From Palsa-506 sp050013415 (GTDB taxonomy: Bacteria; Actinomycetota; Actinomycetes; Streptosporangiales; Streptosporangiaceae): a stretch of 6,364 nt of DNA. The stretch is from NCBI GenBank assembly GCA_050013415.1, contig JBEKFH010000284.1, forward strand, positions 1 through 6,364. Direction: 5' to 3'. A model generated the notes under the pieces. That model was not told the origin of the DNA. It searched no databases and saw only the letters and a list, made by a program, of their open reading frames with translations. This document shows positions 1 to 5,714 of the stretch, one piece after another (within the stretch, counting starts at the first letter, position 1; every line of letters starts with the position of its first letter). A program made the translations under genes and the position numbers.

Positions 1-668
1 AGCGCCACCGGCGGCACGACGGCGTTGACCCGGCTGCCGTCCGGCAGCCGGGCGTCGACCATCGGGCTGGCCTCGTCCACCCGGCGGCCCACCCGCGCCA
101 CGATCTTGTCGATGGTCCGGCGCAGGTGGCTCTCGTCGGTGAAGGCCGCCGGCACCGCGTGCAGCCGGCCCCCACGCTCGATGTAGATCTGGTCGTAGCC
201 GTTGACCATGATCTCGGAGACCTCGGGATCCCGGAGGTACGGCTCAAGCGGGCCGTGGCCGAGGATCTCATCCGCCACCTCCTGCGCTATCCGCTGCCGG
301 TCAGCCACCGTCAGCGGGGTCTCGTCGCGTTGCAGCACCTCCTGGAGCGTCTGCGTGACCTGCAGCTCGAGTTCCTGCTGCTCCAGGCGCGCGTCGTACA
401 GCTTCGGCCCGAGCACGTCGAGCAGCCCGGCGTGGACGCTGAGCTTGACCGCGGCGAACGGGTCGGCGTTGCGGGCAGCCCGGCGGAGCGCGGCGGGCAG
501 TTCCCTGGCCACCGCGGGCGCCAGCATCTGCTGCGGTGCCAGCGGCCGCTGGGCGGGCCGGCCGGAAAGCCGGTGCTGCCCGCCCCGGTGCTGCGGGCCA
601 GGGCCCTGCGCCGCAGTCGCGGCGGGCGGCAGCGTCCGCTGCTGAGCGAGCCGCTCGGACAGGCTCAT
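1..668 (-). CDS. cpaF: CpaF/TadA secretion ATPase, N-terminal part (cut by window edge)
   Basis: This is the Tad pilus assembly ATPase (GspE/VirB11 superfamily), the cytoplasmic motor for Flp pilus extension. The frame is open from an ATG at 668 to the left edge, giving 222 residues of a protein usually about 400-500 long; the Walker boxes lie outside the window. Residues 1-50 are a low-complexity Pro/Gln/Arg/Ala-rich extension. Residues 68-135 are helical and charged. From about 135 the classic CpaF N-domain follows: ILGHGPLEPYL, then EIMVNGYDQIYIERGG (152-167), then RRTIDKIVARVGRRVDE (183-199) and DARLPDGSRVNAVVPP (205-220). The start codon overlaps the cpaE stop (ATGA) and has a strong Shine-Dalgarno GAGGAAGG at 673-680, inside cpaE, which implies translational coupling. 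It is the most downstream gene of the operon in view. Family identity is firm; the exact start is very likely. Confidence 0.95.
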   Translation of the reverse strand, partial: MSLSERLAQQRTLPPAATAAQGPGPQHRGGQHRLSGRPAQRPLAPQQMLAPAVARELPAALRRAARNADPFAAVKLSVHAGLLDVLGPKLYDARLEQQELELQVTQTLQEVLQRDETPLTVADRQRIAQEVADEILGHGPLEPYLRDPEVSEIMVNGYDQIYIERGGRLHAVPAAFTDESHLRRTIDKIVARVGRRVDEASPMVDARLPDGSRVNAVVPPVA

Positions 669-1861
669 GCCGCCTTCCTCAGCTGCCACCGGTGCCGCGG
701 GCTCTTCCGGCGCTGCCGGGACGCAGGCTCAGCCGCTTCGATCAGGTACTGCCGCGCGAACCTGGTGATGGCCTGGCTCACCGGATGCCTGGGGCTGTCC
801 AGCGTGATCGGCGTGCCCTTGTTGATGGAGACGGGCACGTCGCGGCTGGACGGGATGCGGGCGGCGACCGGCCCGCGCACCACCCGTTCCACGTCTTCCG
901 GGCTCAGCCCGACCTTCGAGTCCGACCGGTTGAGCACCACGCAGCGCTGTGCCGCCGGATACGCGAGCAGGTCCAGCACGTCCAGCGTCACGCGGAGGTT
1001 CTTGAGCGCCGGCACGTCCGGGGTGGTGATCAGCACGAGGTGAGCGGAGGCGTCGATGGCAGCGAGCACGTGGTCGCTGAGCTGCGGCGGGGTGTCGACG
1101 ACGACGTAGTCGAAGATCTCGCGCAGCACCGTGAGCAGCTCGCCGACCAGCGCGGGCGTGACATTCTCCACGTCGCCCGGCCCGACCGGGGCCAGCAGCA
1201 TGTCCAGCCCGGGCCGGTAGCTGGTCAGCAGCGACGCCGCGCCGGTGACGTCCAGGTGCCCGGCCATCGGCAGCGCGTCCGTAATGGTGCGCACCGGGTC
1301 AAGCTGCGTGCTGATCGCCACGTCGCCGAACGCGAGGTCCAGGTCCACGACGCACACGCGCTTGCCGGTGCCGGCGGCGAGCACCACGCCCAGGTTGACC
1401 GCGAGCGTGGTCTTGCCGCAGCCGCCCTTGGCGGCGAACACGGTGATGATCTTCCCCTCCGGCGCGGGCTCGGCTGCCGCCGCGGGGAGCGCGGCGAGCT
1501 GCCGCCGCGACAGCTCACGGGAGCGATCGCAGGCGGTGAGCAGCGCGCTGCGGTCGCCCGCGGGGACGACCTCCCGCACCCCGGCGCGCAGCGCGTCGGT
1601 CAGCATGGTCACGTCGATCCGCTCGCGGGTCAGGATGACGCCGACGGCGGGCCGGGTCAGCCGCAGCGCCGAGGCGAACCCGAGCGCGTCGCCTGTCGCC
1701 ACCTCCGGGCCGATCACCACCAGCGTCTCGGCGGGATCCCTGGCCAGCAGCTCGGTTGCCGCCTGCAGGCTGTCAGCGGCGCTGATCGTGCCGCCGATGC
1801 TCAGCAGCAGCTCGTCGGCGCTGGCGGCGCGGTCCAGAATCGGTTCGCAGTAGATGGGCAT
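665..1861 (-). CDS. cpaE: CpaE/TadZ, Tad pilus localisation ParA/MinD-like ATPase
   Basis: This 398-residue protein has the family architecture of CpaE/TadZ, which recruits and positions Tad secretion machinery at its cellular site. Residues 1-125 form a receiver-like domain. Where a true receiver has the phosphoacceptor Asp after its third strand, this one reads LVVIGPE (47-53), so it looks like a pseudo-receiver. After an Ala/Pro linker (123-136) comes the deviant Walker A KGGCGKTT (145-152) with both signature lysines. The A' motif VVDLDLAFGD follows (D172), then Walker B YVVVDTPP (251-258, D255). The C-terminus is a strongly basic tail (about 382-398). The ATG has an SD AGAAGGA at 1864-1870, and the gene lies 15 nt after the cpaB stop, so it is in the same operon. 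Length and motifs are complete. A plain ParA/Soj protein is less likely, given the N-terminal domain and the Tad neighbours. Confidence 0.93.
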   Translation of the reverse strand: MPIYCEPILDRAASADELLLSIGGTISAADSLQAATELLARDPAETLVVIGPEVATGDALGFASALRLTRPAVGVILTRERIDVTMLTDALRAGVREVVPAGDRSALLTACDRSRELSRRQLAALPAAAAEPAPEGKIITVFAAKGGCGKTTLAVNLGVVLAAGTGKRVCVVDLDLAFGDVAISTQLDPVRTITDALPMAGHLDVTGAASLLTSYRPGLDMLLAPVGPGDVENVTPALVGELLTVLREIFDYVVVDTPPQLSDHVLAAIDASAHLVLITTPDVPALKNLRVTLDVLDLLAYPAAQRCVVLNRSDSKVGLSPEDVERVVRGPVAARIPSSRDVPVSINKGTPITLDSPRHPVSQAITRFARQYLIEAAEPASRQRRKSPRHRWQLRKAA

Positions 1862-1876
1862 GGTCCTTCTTCTCGG

Positions 1877-2713
1877 CTAAGCGCCGGGAACCGCGGCGTT
1901 GGCCGCGGCGCCACTCAGCGGGGGGAACTGCGGCACGACCGAGTTGTCCTGCCGTGTCTGGGATGACGAGGTGAGCAGCGCGAGGTAGGGCAGGCCCGCC
2001 TCGCTGAGCTGGATCAGCCGCTCGGCGTTGTCCTGGAACACCGCGAAGGTGACCATCACGGTGCCCTGGGCGGACGGCGCCGAGCTGCTCTGGCTGAAGG
2101 CCGTGCTGGTGGCCGACGAGCTGGCCTGCCCGGCGGCGGACTCCCCGACCGAGAGCACCAGCACCTTCGGCAGCACGATCCGGGTATGCACGGCGCCGGC
2201 ATCCTGCTGCTGATGCGGCCCGCTGCAGTTCGGCTGCGCGGTCAGCGTGCCGGAGGAGGAGTAGGTGTCGTACACCGCCACCTCCGAGCCGGCGTGGATG
2301 CTGTCCGCCACCGTCTCGGTGAGGCAGAGCTGCAGGGTCACGGCCTCCATGCCCGCCGGGATTGCCATGCCTGAGGTGGTCTGCGCGACCGTCACCAGCA
2401 TGGGCAGCAGCAGCAGCTGCCCCGGCGCGATGGCCGCGCTCGTCACCAGGGCGGCCAGGCTCGCGGTGATCGAGCGGACCGCGTCGGACGGCACCGACGA
2501 CGCCGGCAGTGTCTGACTGCTCACCAGACCTTCCGCGAGAGCCGCGCGGGCGGACGTGCCGGACGGAATCTCCTTGGCCGCCACCAGCACGCTGACCGCC
2601 TTGTGCCCCGCCAGCGCGCGGACGTTGGACTGGTGGACGTAGGCGAGCACGCCCGCCGTGCCGAACACGGCTAGCAGCACCGCCAGCCCGATGGTCAGAA
2701 TGCGACGTTTCAC
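1877..2713 (-). CDS. cpaB: CpaB/RcpC-like Flp pilus assembly protein (SAF domain)
   Basis: This 278-residue protein starts with GTG at 2713, preceded by a strong SD TAAGGAG (2718-2724). It begins with a basic MKRR and a hydrophobic segment (residues 5-26), an uncleaved anchor or signal peptide. A SAF-like region follows (about 38-105: VSVLVAAKEIPSGT, then LAALVTSAAIAPGQLLL). Next is the RcpC/CpaB domain (about 117-150), with IPAGMEAVTLQL and SIHAGSEVAVYDTY. Two cysteines (130 and 163) could form a disulfide outside the membrane. Residues 191-217 are a Ser/Ala-rich linker before the strand-rich VMVTFAVFQDNAERLIQLSEAG (219-240). CpaB family members are envelope components associated with the secretin in diderms; with no secretin visible here, the role would be at the cell surface or wall. 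It sits 19 nt after the tadG-like gene. The family call is strong; the precise function in a monoderm is inference. Confidence 0.88.
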   Translation of the reverse strand: MKRRILTIGLAVLLAVFGTAGVLAYVHQSNVRALAGHKAVSVLVAAKEIPSGTSARAALAEGLVSSQTLPASSVPSDAVRSITASLAALVTSAAIAPGQLLLLPMLVTVAQTTSGMAIPAGMEAVTLQLCLTETVADSIHAGSEVAVYDTYSSSGTLTAQPNCSGPHQQQDAGAVHTRIVLPKVLVLSVGESAAGQASSSATSTAFSQSSSAPSAQGTVMVTFAVFQDNAERLIQLSEAGLPYLALLTSSSQTRQDNSVVPQFPPLSGAAANAAVPGA

Positions 2714-2732
2714 GGTTCTCCTTAGACGACGA

Positions 2733-3947
2733 TCAGCCGGTCAGCCAGACGACGGAGGCGCCCAGGTTGACGCCGCCAGGGCTGACTGAGCTGACGGTCT
2801 GGGGGAATCCCCGGCTGGCTGAATACGGGGTCGGGCCAAGGGGGACGATGGCCCGGGTGAAGTAGCCGTCGAGGCAGAAGCTTCCGCCCGAGCAGCTGTT
2901 GGCGGGATTCAGGTAGTCCGCCGACTGAGAGGTCTCGGCGACGTTGGGGTAGTTGTAGCCGGTGACGACGAAGCCGGCGTAGCCCACCAGCTCGTAGCAC
3001 GGGCTGCCCGGCGCGACCCAGCAGGACAGCATGAAGGGCTCGCTGACCTTGCCGCCGCAGAGCGCGCCGGTGAGGTCGACCAGGTTGTACACCGGAAGAA
3101 GCACCGGGGAGTGGCTGGCCTGGGCGGCGGACAGTGCTGCCGAGCAGTCCGGCCCCGAGCCCAGCCGCCGGGGATCGCCGACGTAGCCGCTGTAAAGGCC
3201 GGCGCTGATGGCCACCGTGCAGTTGCCGCTCAGGTCGGTGGTGGTGTCGGCTTCCTGGGTGCTGGAGCAGGTGGTCGAGGGCTCCTCGTCGAGCTGGATC
3301 TTCTGGTCGAAGGCGGACGACTGGCCTGACGAGGGAGCGTAGGACGTCCCGTTGTCGGTGACATTCGCCCACTCGCATTCGGGGATGGTGATGCCGATGA
3401 CGGTGGCGCTGGCCGGGGCGGCCCATTCCGCCTGGGCGCAGGCGTACACGGTGCTGCCCTGATAGCTGGAGTTGCCGAGCAACGTGCGGGACAAGGCCGG
3501 CGGCAGCAGCGACGAGCCGCTGGCGGTCTCGGTCTCCGTGTGCACATCGACGTAGTTGGTGCCGGCCGCCGGGGCCGCCGGGCAGTCGTAGATCTTGCCG
3601 GTGCTGGCCGGGCAGGCGCCCAGGCTGCCGGATCCGCACACCAGTTCCACCCCGGCTATCCCGCTCTTGGCGTTGGCGTCGGCGTAGGACTTGGCGGCGC
3701 TCGGGTTGCAGGTGCCCTGGGCGCAGCTCTGGGCCACCGCGAGCGCGCCCGCGTCGGCGCCGTTCTGCAGCTCGGCGCGATTCTGGTAGAGCTGCCCGAC
3801 ATCGACCACCAGGGCGCCCATCCCGAACAGCACGCCGCCGCCGATCAGGATCCCGACCAGGACGCCGATCGCGCCCCGGTCGCCCCGGCCGCGCCGGCCG
3901 AGCAGCCGCGCCGCGGGGCGCGCACGCCGTGGTATCAGGTTTCGCAT
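2733..3947 (-). CDS. tadG: TadG-like pilus-assembly protein, cysteine-rich
   Basis: This 404-residue protein has an Arg-rich N-terminus (1-24) and then the TadE/TadG-like N-terminal signature. That signature is RGAIGVLVGILIGGG (24-38), a transmembrane helix to about 48, then VDVGQLYQNRAELQNGADAGALA (48-70). This is the hallmark of the 'Tad' pilus-assembly family. The Glu at +5 of true pseudopilins is missing, so cleavage by prepilin peptidase is uncertain. Residues 71-404 appear exported and contain 15 cysteines (75, 80, 104, 112, 122, 170, 191, 227, 243, 268, 297, 309, 317, 352, 358). I see no von Willebrand MIDAS motif. The C-terminal part has LVGYAGFVVTGYNYP (320-334) and YFTRAIVPLG (362-371). 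The ATG start has SD AAGGAA at 3955-3960 and overlaps tadE by 13 nt. The N-terminal family call is firm; the function of the ectodomain is unknown. Confidence 0.85.
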   Translation of the reverse strand: MRNLIPRRARPAARLLGRRGRGDRGAIGVLVGILIGGGVLFGMGALVVDVGQLYQNRAELQNGADAGALAVAQSCAQGTCNPSAAKSYADANAKSGIAGVELVCGSGSLGACPASTGKIYDCPAAPAAGTNYVDVHTETETASGSSLLPPALSRTLLGNSSYQGSTVYACAQAEWAAPASATVIGITIPECEWANVTDNGTSYAPSSGQSSAFDQKIQLDEEPSTTCSSTQEADTTTDLSGNCTVAISAGLYSGYVGDPRRLGSGPDCSAALSAAQASHSPVLLPVYNLVDLTGALCGGKVSEPFMLSCWVAPGSPCYELVGYAGFVVTGYNYPNVAETSQSADYLNPANSCSGGSFCLDGYFTRAIVPLGPTPYSASRGFPQTVSSVSPGGVNLGASVVWLTG

Positions 3948-4357
3948 GGGATGGTTCCTTGGGCGGTCATCGTGATGGGGGCCCCGTAGCCGGCGCCGCC
4001 GAACATCTCGGCGATGCTGCCGACCGGGGTGATGAAGGAGAACGTGTAGGTGACCTTGACGACCGCGTTGGTCAGGCCCGTGCCGGCGCCAACCGGGCAG
4101 GCCGTCACCACGCTCACGCTGACGTTGCTCAGCCCGGTGGCGGCAGCCTGCGTCCGGCTCACCACGTTCGGCTGGTCCAGCGCCTCGAGCCGGGCGCCCT
4201 CGCGGGCGGCCTGGGTGAGGGTGATCTGCGCGTTGAGCGCGCGTCCGAAGTCGATGATGCCGAAGACGATCAGCAGCAGCAGCGGGAGCAGCAGCGCGAA
4301 CTCGACCGCGGCGGCGCCGCGGTCCCGCGCGCCGTTACCCGACCGTCGCCTCTGCAC
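3935..4357 (-). CDS. tadE: TadE-like pseudopilin
   Basis: This 140-residue protein has a type IVb prepilin-like leader. A short basic N-terminus ends in RDRG (11-14), followed by AAAVEFALLLPLLLLIVFGI, which gives Glu at +5 of the mature protein (E19) and Phe at +6. The hydrophobic stretch 20-36 is followed by the TadE signature IIDFGRALNAQITLTQAAREGAR (34-56). In the Tad system TadE is processed by the prepilin peptidase and is needed for pilus assembly; that is known for the family and inferred here. Cysteines 87 and 138 may form a disulfide. The start is GTG at 4357 with a moderate SD (AGAAGGG, about 9 nt upstream). The in-frame ATG further upstream (4393) is excluded because a TGA follows two codons later. 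It lies 79 nt downstream of flp and its end overlaps the tadG-like start. Confidence 0.92.
   Translation of the reverse strand: MQRRRSGNGARDRGAAAVEFALLLPLLLLIVFGIIDFGRALNAQITLTQAAREGARLEALDQPNVVSRTQAAATGLSNVSVSVVTACPVGAGTGLTNAVVKVTYTFSFITPVGSIAEMFGGAGYGAPITMTAQGTIPCET
3955..3960 (-). promoter_or_regulatory. Shine-Dalgarno of the tadG-like gene, inside tadE
   Basis: AAGGAA on the minus strand, 7 nt before the ATG at 3947, lies within the last codons of tadE. It supports this start over later ones and indicates reinitiation or coupled translation across the 13-nt overlap. Confidence 0.75.
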
Positions 4358-4394
4358 TGGCTCTGCCCTTCTCGTCTTGGCTCATCTCGTCATT

Positions 4395-4422
4395 GCCTAG
4401 CCAGCCAGTTCGCTGGCTAGGC
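4395..4422 (-). terminator. Perfect 11-bp hairpin between flp and tadE (attenuator or RNA-stabilising stem)
   Basis: Arms 4395-4405 (GCCTAGCCAGC) and 4412-4422 (GCTGGCTAGGC) are exact reverse complements around a 6-nt loop. The stem begins 14 nt after the flp stop on the transcribed minus strand. No T-tract follows, so it is not a textbook intrinsic terminator. It may act as a partial terminator or a 3' stabiliser that lets pilin mRNA outnumber the assembly-gene mRNA. Confidence 0.6.
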
Positions 4423-4436
4423 GCGTGCCTGGCGGG

Positions 4437-4622
4437 TCAGATGGAGCCGGTGACGCTGGTGAACAGGGTGTTGAGCTTGGCGCCGAGCAGGCCGACCGTG
4501 GTGACGATCACCGCGGCGATCAGGGCTACCATCAGGCCGTACTCGACGGCCGTCGCGCCGCGGTCGTCCCTGCGGACCGGCTGGGCGAGGAAGTTGGCCA
4601 TCGTGACGAAGAGCTTGAGCAT
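4437..4622 (-). CDS. flp: Flp major pilin (type IVb prepilin)
   Basis: This 61-residue Flp-family prepilin is the structural subunit of the pilus. The leader (residues 1-22, ending RRDDRG) is followed by ATAVEYGLMVALIAAVIVTT. The predicted cleavage is after G22, giving a mature protein of about 39 residues with the family hallmark Glu +5 and Tyr +6 (E27, Y28). The hydrophobic helix runs from about 29 to 47, with a short polar tail AKLNTLFTSVTGSI. Both size and motif match Flp pilins. I chose the ATG at 4622 because a near-perfect SD, AGAAGGAG (4629-4636), sits 6 nt upstream. A longer frame opening at 4730 would put the SD inside the gene and give an atypical leader. It is the first gene of the leftward operon, next to the divergent prepilin peptidase. 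Confidence 0.95.
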   Translation of the reverse strand: MLKLFVTMANFLAQPVRRDDRGATAVEYGLMVALIAAVIVTTVGLLGAKLNTLFTSVTGSI

Positions 4623-4628
4623 GTGGAA

Positions 4629-4636
4629 CTCCTTCT
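4629..4636 (-). promoter_or_regulatory. Strong ribosome binding site of flp
   Basis: AGAAGGAG on the minus strand with 6-nt spacing is the strongest SD in the window. It decides the flp start at 4622 and fits the need for abundant pilin. Confidence 0.85.
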
Positions 4637-4663
4637 GGGGGGGTGGGGCCGGGAGCTGGCCCC
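4637..4663 (-). other. GC hairpin and G-run (quadruplex-type) in the flp leader
   Basis: On the plus strand four G-runs lie close together: 4637-4639, 4641-4643, 4645-4648 and 4651-4653 (GGGGGGGTGGGGCCGGG). Overlapping it, ggggcc (4645-4650) and ggcccc (4658-4663) form a 6-bp all-GC stem with a 7-nt loop. Both sit just upstream of the flp SD, in the untranslated leader. The G-rich strand is the template for flp. A structural role is plausible but unproven; G-runs are frequent in such GC-rich DNA. Confidence 0.4.
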
Positions 4664-4705
4664 GCCGGGCAGCAGGGGCGCTGTTCCGGTTATGAGAGAA
4701 GCTTG

Positions 4706-4718
4706 CGTCACCCGTCAC
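4706..4718. repeat. Tandem CGTCAC hexamers in the flp upstream region
   Basis: CGTCAC occurs at 4706-4711 and again at 4713-4718, 7 bp apart. On the minus strand it reads GTGACGGGTGACG. It could be a binding site. The upstream copy could also serve as a -35 box (GTGACG) placed 18 bp before CATAAC (4689-4694), an alternative flp promoter with a leader of about 60 nt. Confidence 0.35.
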
Positions 4719-4761
4719 TCTGAGCAACATCGGCCGAACGGACAGTGTTATTCAGCTTGTC

Positions 4762-4790
4762 GGTCTACATGTCGGGCGATCGGCTGACAA
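4762..4790 (-). promoter_or_regulatory. Candidate flp operon promoter
   Basis: On the minus strand the -35 TTGTCA (4785-4790) and the -10 TAGACC (4762-4767) are separated by 17 bp. Each matches a housekeeping-type actinobacterial box at about five of six positions. The predicted leader to flp is roughly 130 nt. An alternative promoter nearer the gene (4689-4718) cannot be excluded. Confidence 0.4.
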
Positions 4791-4802
4791 AGAGCGCCGA
4801 TC
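4778..4802. repeat. 7-11-7 inverted repeat, operator-like
   Basis: GATCGGC (4778-4784) and GCCGATC (4796-4802) are perfect inverted arms around an 11-bp spacer. The candidate flp -35 box (4785-4790) lies wholly in the spacer. This geometry suits a dimeric regulator acting on the divergent flp/peptidase promoters. Confidence 0.45.
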
Positions 4803-4847
4803 AGGCGGTTTCAGGGCGACAGCGGTCCGATTATGTAGTCATGCACC

Positions 4848-4853
4848 TACTGT
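4848..4853 (+). promoter_or_regulatory. Candidate -10 box for a leaderless prepilin peptidase mRNA
   Basis: TACTGT fits TANNNT and ends 7 bp before the ATG at 4861. No Shine-Dalgarno is visible between it and the start. Together these fit transcription starting at or next to the ATG (a leaderless transcript, common in actinobacteria). No convincing -35 box is seen. Confidence 0.4.
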
Positions 4854-4860
4854 TAGTGAC

Positions 4861-5574
4861 ATGAATCTGATCTGGGCCCTCGCTGGCGGCGTCGCCGGGC
4901 TGCCGCTCGGCGCCGCGCTGCGCGGTCCGGTCTTCCGGCTGTCGGTGCCCAGCGGCGCGCCGGACCGGGTCACCTGCCCGTCCTGCGCCGCGCCGGCGCC
5001 CCGCTGGCCCGGAGTGCGGTGCGCTCACTGCGGCCGCCGCCCTGGTACTCCGCTGGCGCTGGAACTGGCCACCGCCGCGGTCCTCGCGCTGCTGCTCGGG
5101 CGGTTCGGCGGCCAGGCCGACACCGTCGCGCTCGGCTTTCTCGGCACGCTCGGCGTGGCCCTGGCGGCGATCGACATCTCCGTTCAGCGGCTCCCTGACC
5201 GGCTGGTCGTGCCCGCCATCCCGGTGCTGATCATCCTGCTCGCCGCGGCCGCGGTGGTCGATGACGACGGCGGCGCGCTAGTCCGCGCGCTGCTGGGCGG
5301 CGTCGTGCTGGCCGCCGCGTACCTGCTGCTGGCGCTGGCGCGCCCCGGCCAGCTCGGCGGCGGCGACATCAAGCTGGCGGTGCTGGCCGGCCTCATGCTG
5401 GGCTGGCTGGGCTGGCGCACCCTGCTCCTCGGGGCCTGCCTGGGCTTCCTGCTGTCGGCGGTGGTCAGCCTGGCGCTGCTGGCAGCTCGGCGGATCACCC
5501 TGCGCGGCGCGCTGCCGTTCGGGCCCTTCCTGCTCGGCGGCACCCTCATAGCGGCGCTGGCCGCCGGCCGCTGA
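4861..5574 (+). CDS. tadV: Type IV prepilin peptidase (TadV/CpaA/PilD family)
   Basis: This 237-residue membrane aspartic protease cleaves the leader after Gly in Flp and TadE-like prepilins. Catalytic aspartates are D105 in AAIDISVQRLPD and D169 in GGGDIKL, 64 residues apart as expected for the family. An N-terminal zinc-type module is present, CPSC (39-42) and CAHC (54-57), as in bifunctional PilD enzymes. However, the usual N-terminal GSFLNVVIYRLP-type box is degenerate (GLPLGAALRGPVFRLSVP, 13-30), so N-methylation ability is doubtful. About seven hydrophobic segments follow: around 66-80, 89-106, 115-133, 140-160, 172-190, 190-210 and 218-235. The gene is divergent from flp with a 238-bp gap. 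The ATG at 4861 has no visible SD and may be leaderless. The protease call is firm; the choice between TadV and PilD naming rests on context. Confidence 0.93.
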   Translation: MNLIWALAGGVAGLPLGAALRGPVFRLSVPSGAPDRVTCPSCAAPAPRWPGVRCAHCGRRPGTPLALELATAAVLALLLGRFGGQADTVALGFLGTLGVALAAIDISVQRLPDRLVVPAIPVLIILLAAAAVVDDDGGALVRALLGGVVLAAAYLLLALARPGQLGGGDIKLAVLAGLMLGWLGWRTLLLGACLGFLLSAVVSLALLAARRITLRGALPFGPFLLGGTLIAALAAGR

Positions 5575-5587
5575 CCGGGATCGGCGA

Positions 5588-5640
5588 CCCGGGTACTTCG
5601 GCCCGGGCCATTCGGCGGCAAACCAGGGTCGCGGGACCCT
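5588..5640 (+). terminator. Two GC hairpins after the prepilin peptidase, possible terminator
   Basis: CCCGGG at 5588-5593 pairs with CCCGGG at 5602-5607 (8-nt loop). AGGGTC (5625-5630) pairs exactly with GACCCT (5635-5640) around a GCGG loop. They lie 13-66 nt after the stop and before the next promoter-like region. Neither is followed by a T-tract, so termination is plausible rather than shown. Confidence 0.45.
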
Positions 5641-5681
5641 ACGTTCTGCAACGCAGGTGCAGCATAATCGAACTGAATTAG

Positions 5682-5687
5682 TAATCT
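5682..5687 (+). promoter_or_regulatory. Candidate -10 box of the response regulator gene
   Basis: TAATCT lies in a locally AT-rich patch (about 5661-5690) that stands out from the GC-rich surroundings, 27 bp before the ATG at 5715. No clear -35 hexamer is seen. CATAAT at 5663-5668 is an alternative. A separate promoter suggests the gene is not simply read through from the peptidase gene. Confidence 0.35.
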
Positions 5688-5714
5688 TAGCCGCTGTAGT
5701 GGGGGGACACCAGC

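Larger units (their letters stand above)
4623..4860. other. Divergent intergenic region between flp and the prepilin peptidase
   Basis: This 238-bp stretch is the main control region of the locus. It holds the flp SD, the G-rich leader hairpin, the CGTCAC direct repeat, a candidate flp promoter framed by an inverted repeat, and the putative leaderless start of the peptidase. Its central part (about 4680-4860) is visibly less GC-rich than the genes. I see no convincing extra gene in it. Confidence 0.7.

Noticed and set aside
126..1043. Plus-strand open frame opposite cpaF and the end of cpaE
   Set aside because: It is antisense to conserved CpaF and CpaE coding sequence and has a low-complexity composition typical of shadow frames.
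536..1966. Long plus-strand open frame (476 codons) opposite cpaE and cpaF
   Set aside because: It is antisense to two clear genes, its composition is Arg/Gly/Ala/His/Gln-rich without any motif, and such shadow frames are expected in very GC-rich DNA.
2722..3639. Minus-strand open frame (305 codons) overlapping the tadG-like gene in another frame
   Set aside because: It is an Arg/Pro/Gly-rich shadow with no SD and no domain signature; the tadG-like frame has the family N-terminus and an SD.
4335..4385. A 16-codon frame (MSQDEKGRASAEATVG) overlapping the tadE start
   Set aside because: It has no clear SD and no homology signal; a leader peptide cannot be excluded but is not supported.
4437..4730. 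Longer flp start at 4730 (97 codons)
   Set aside because: The extension is not pilin-like and crosses the strong SD at 4629-4636; the 61-residue product matches Flp size and leader.
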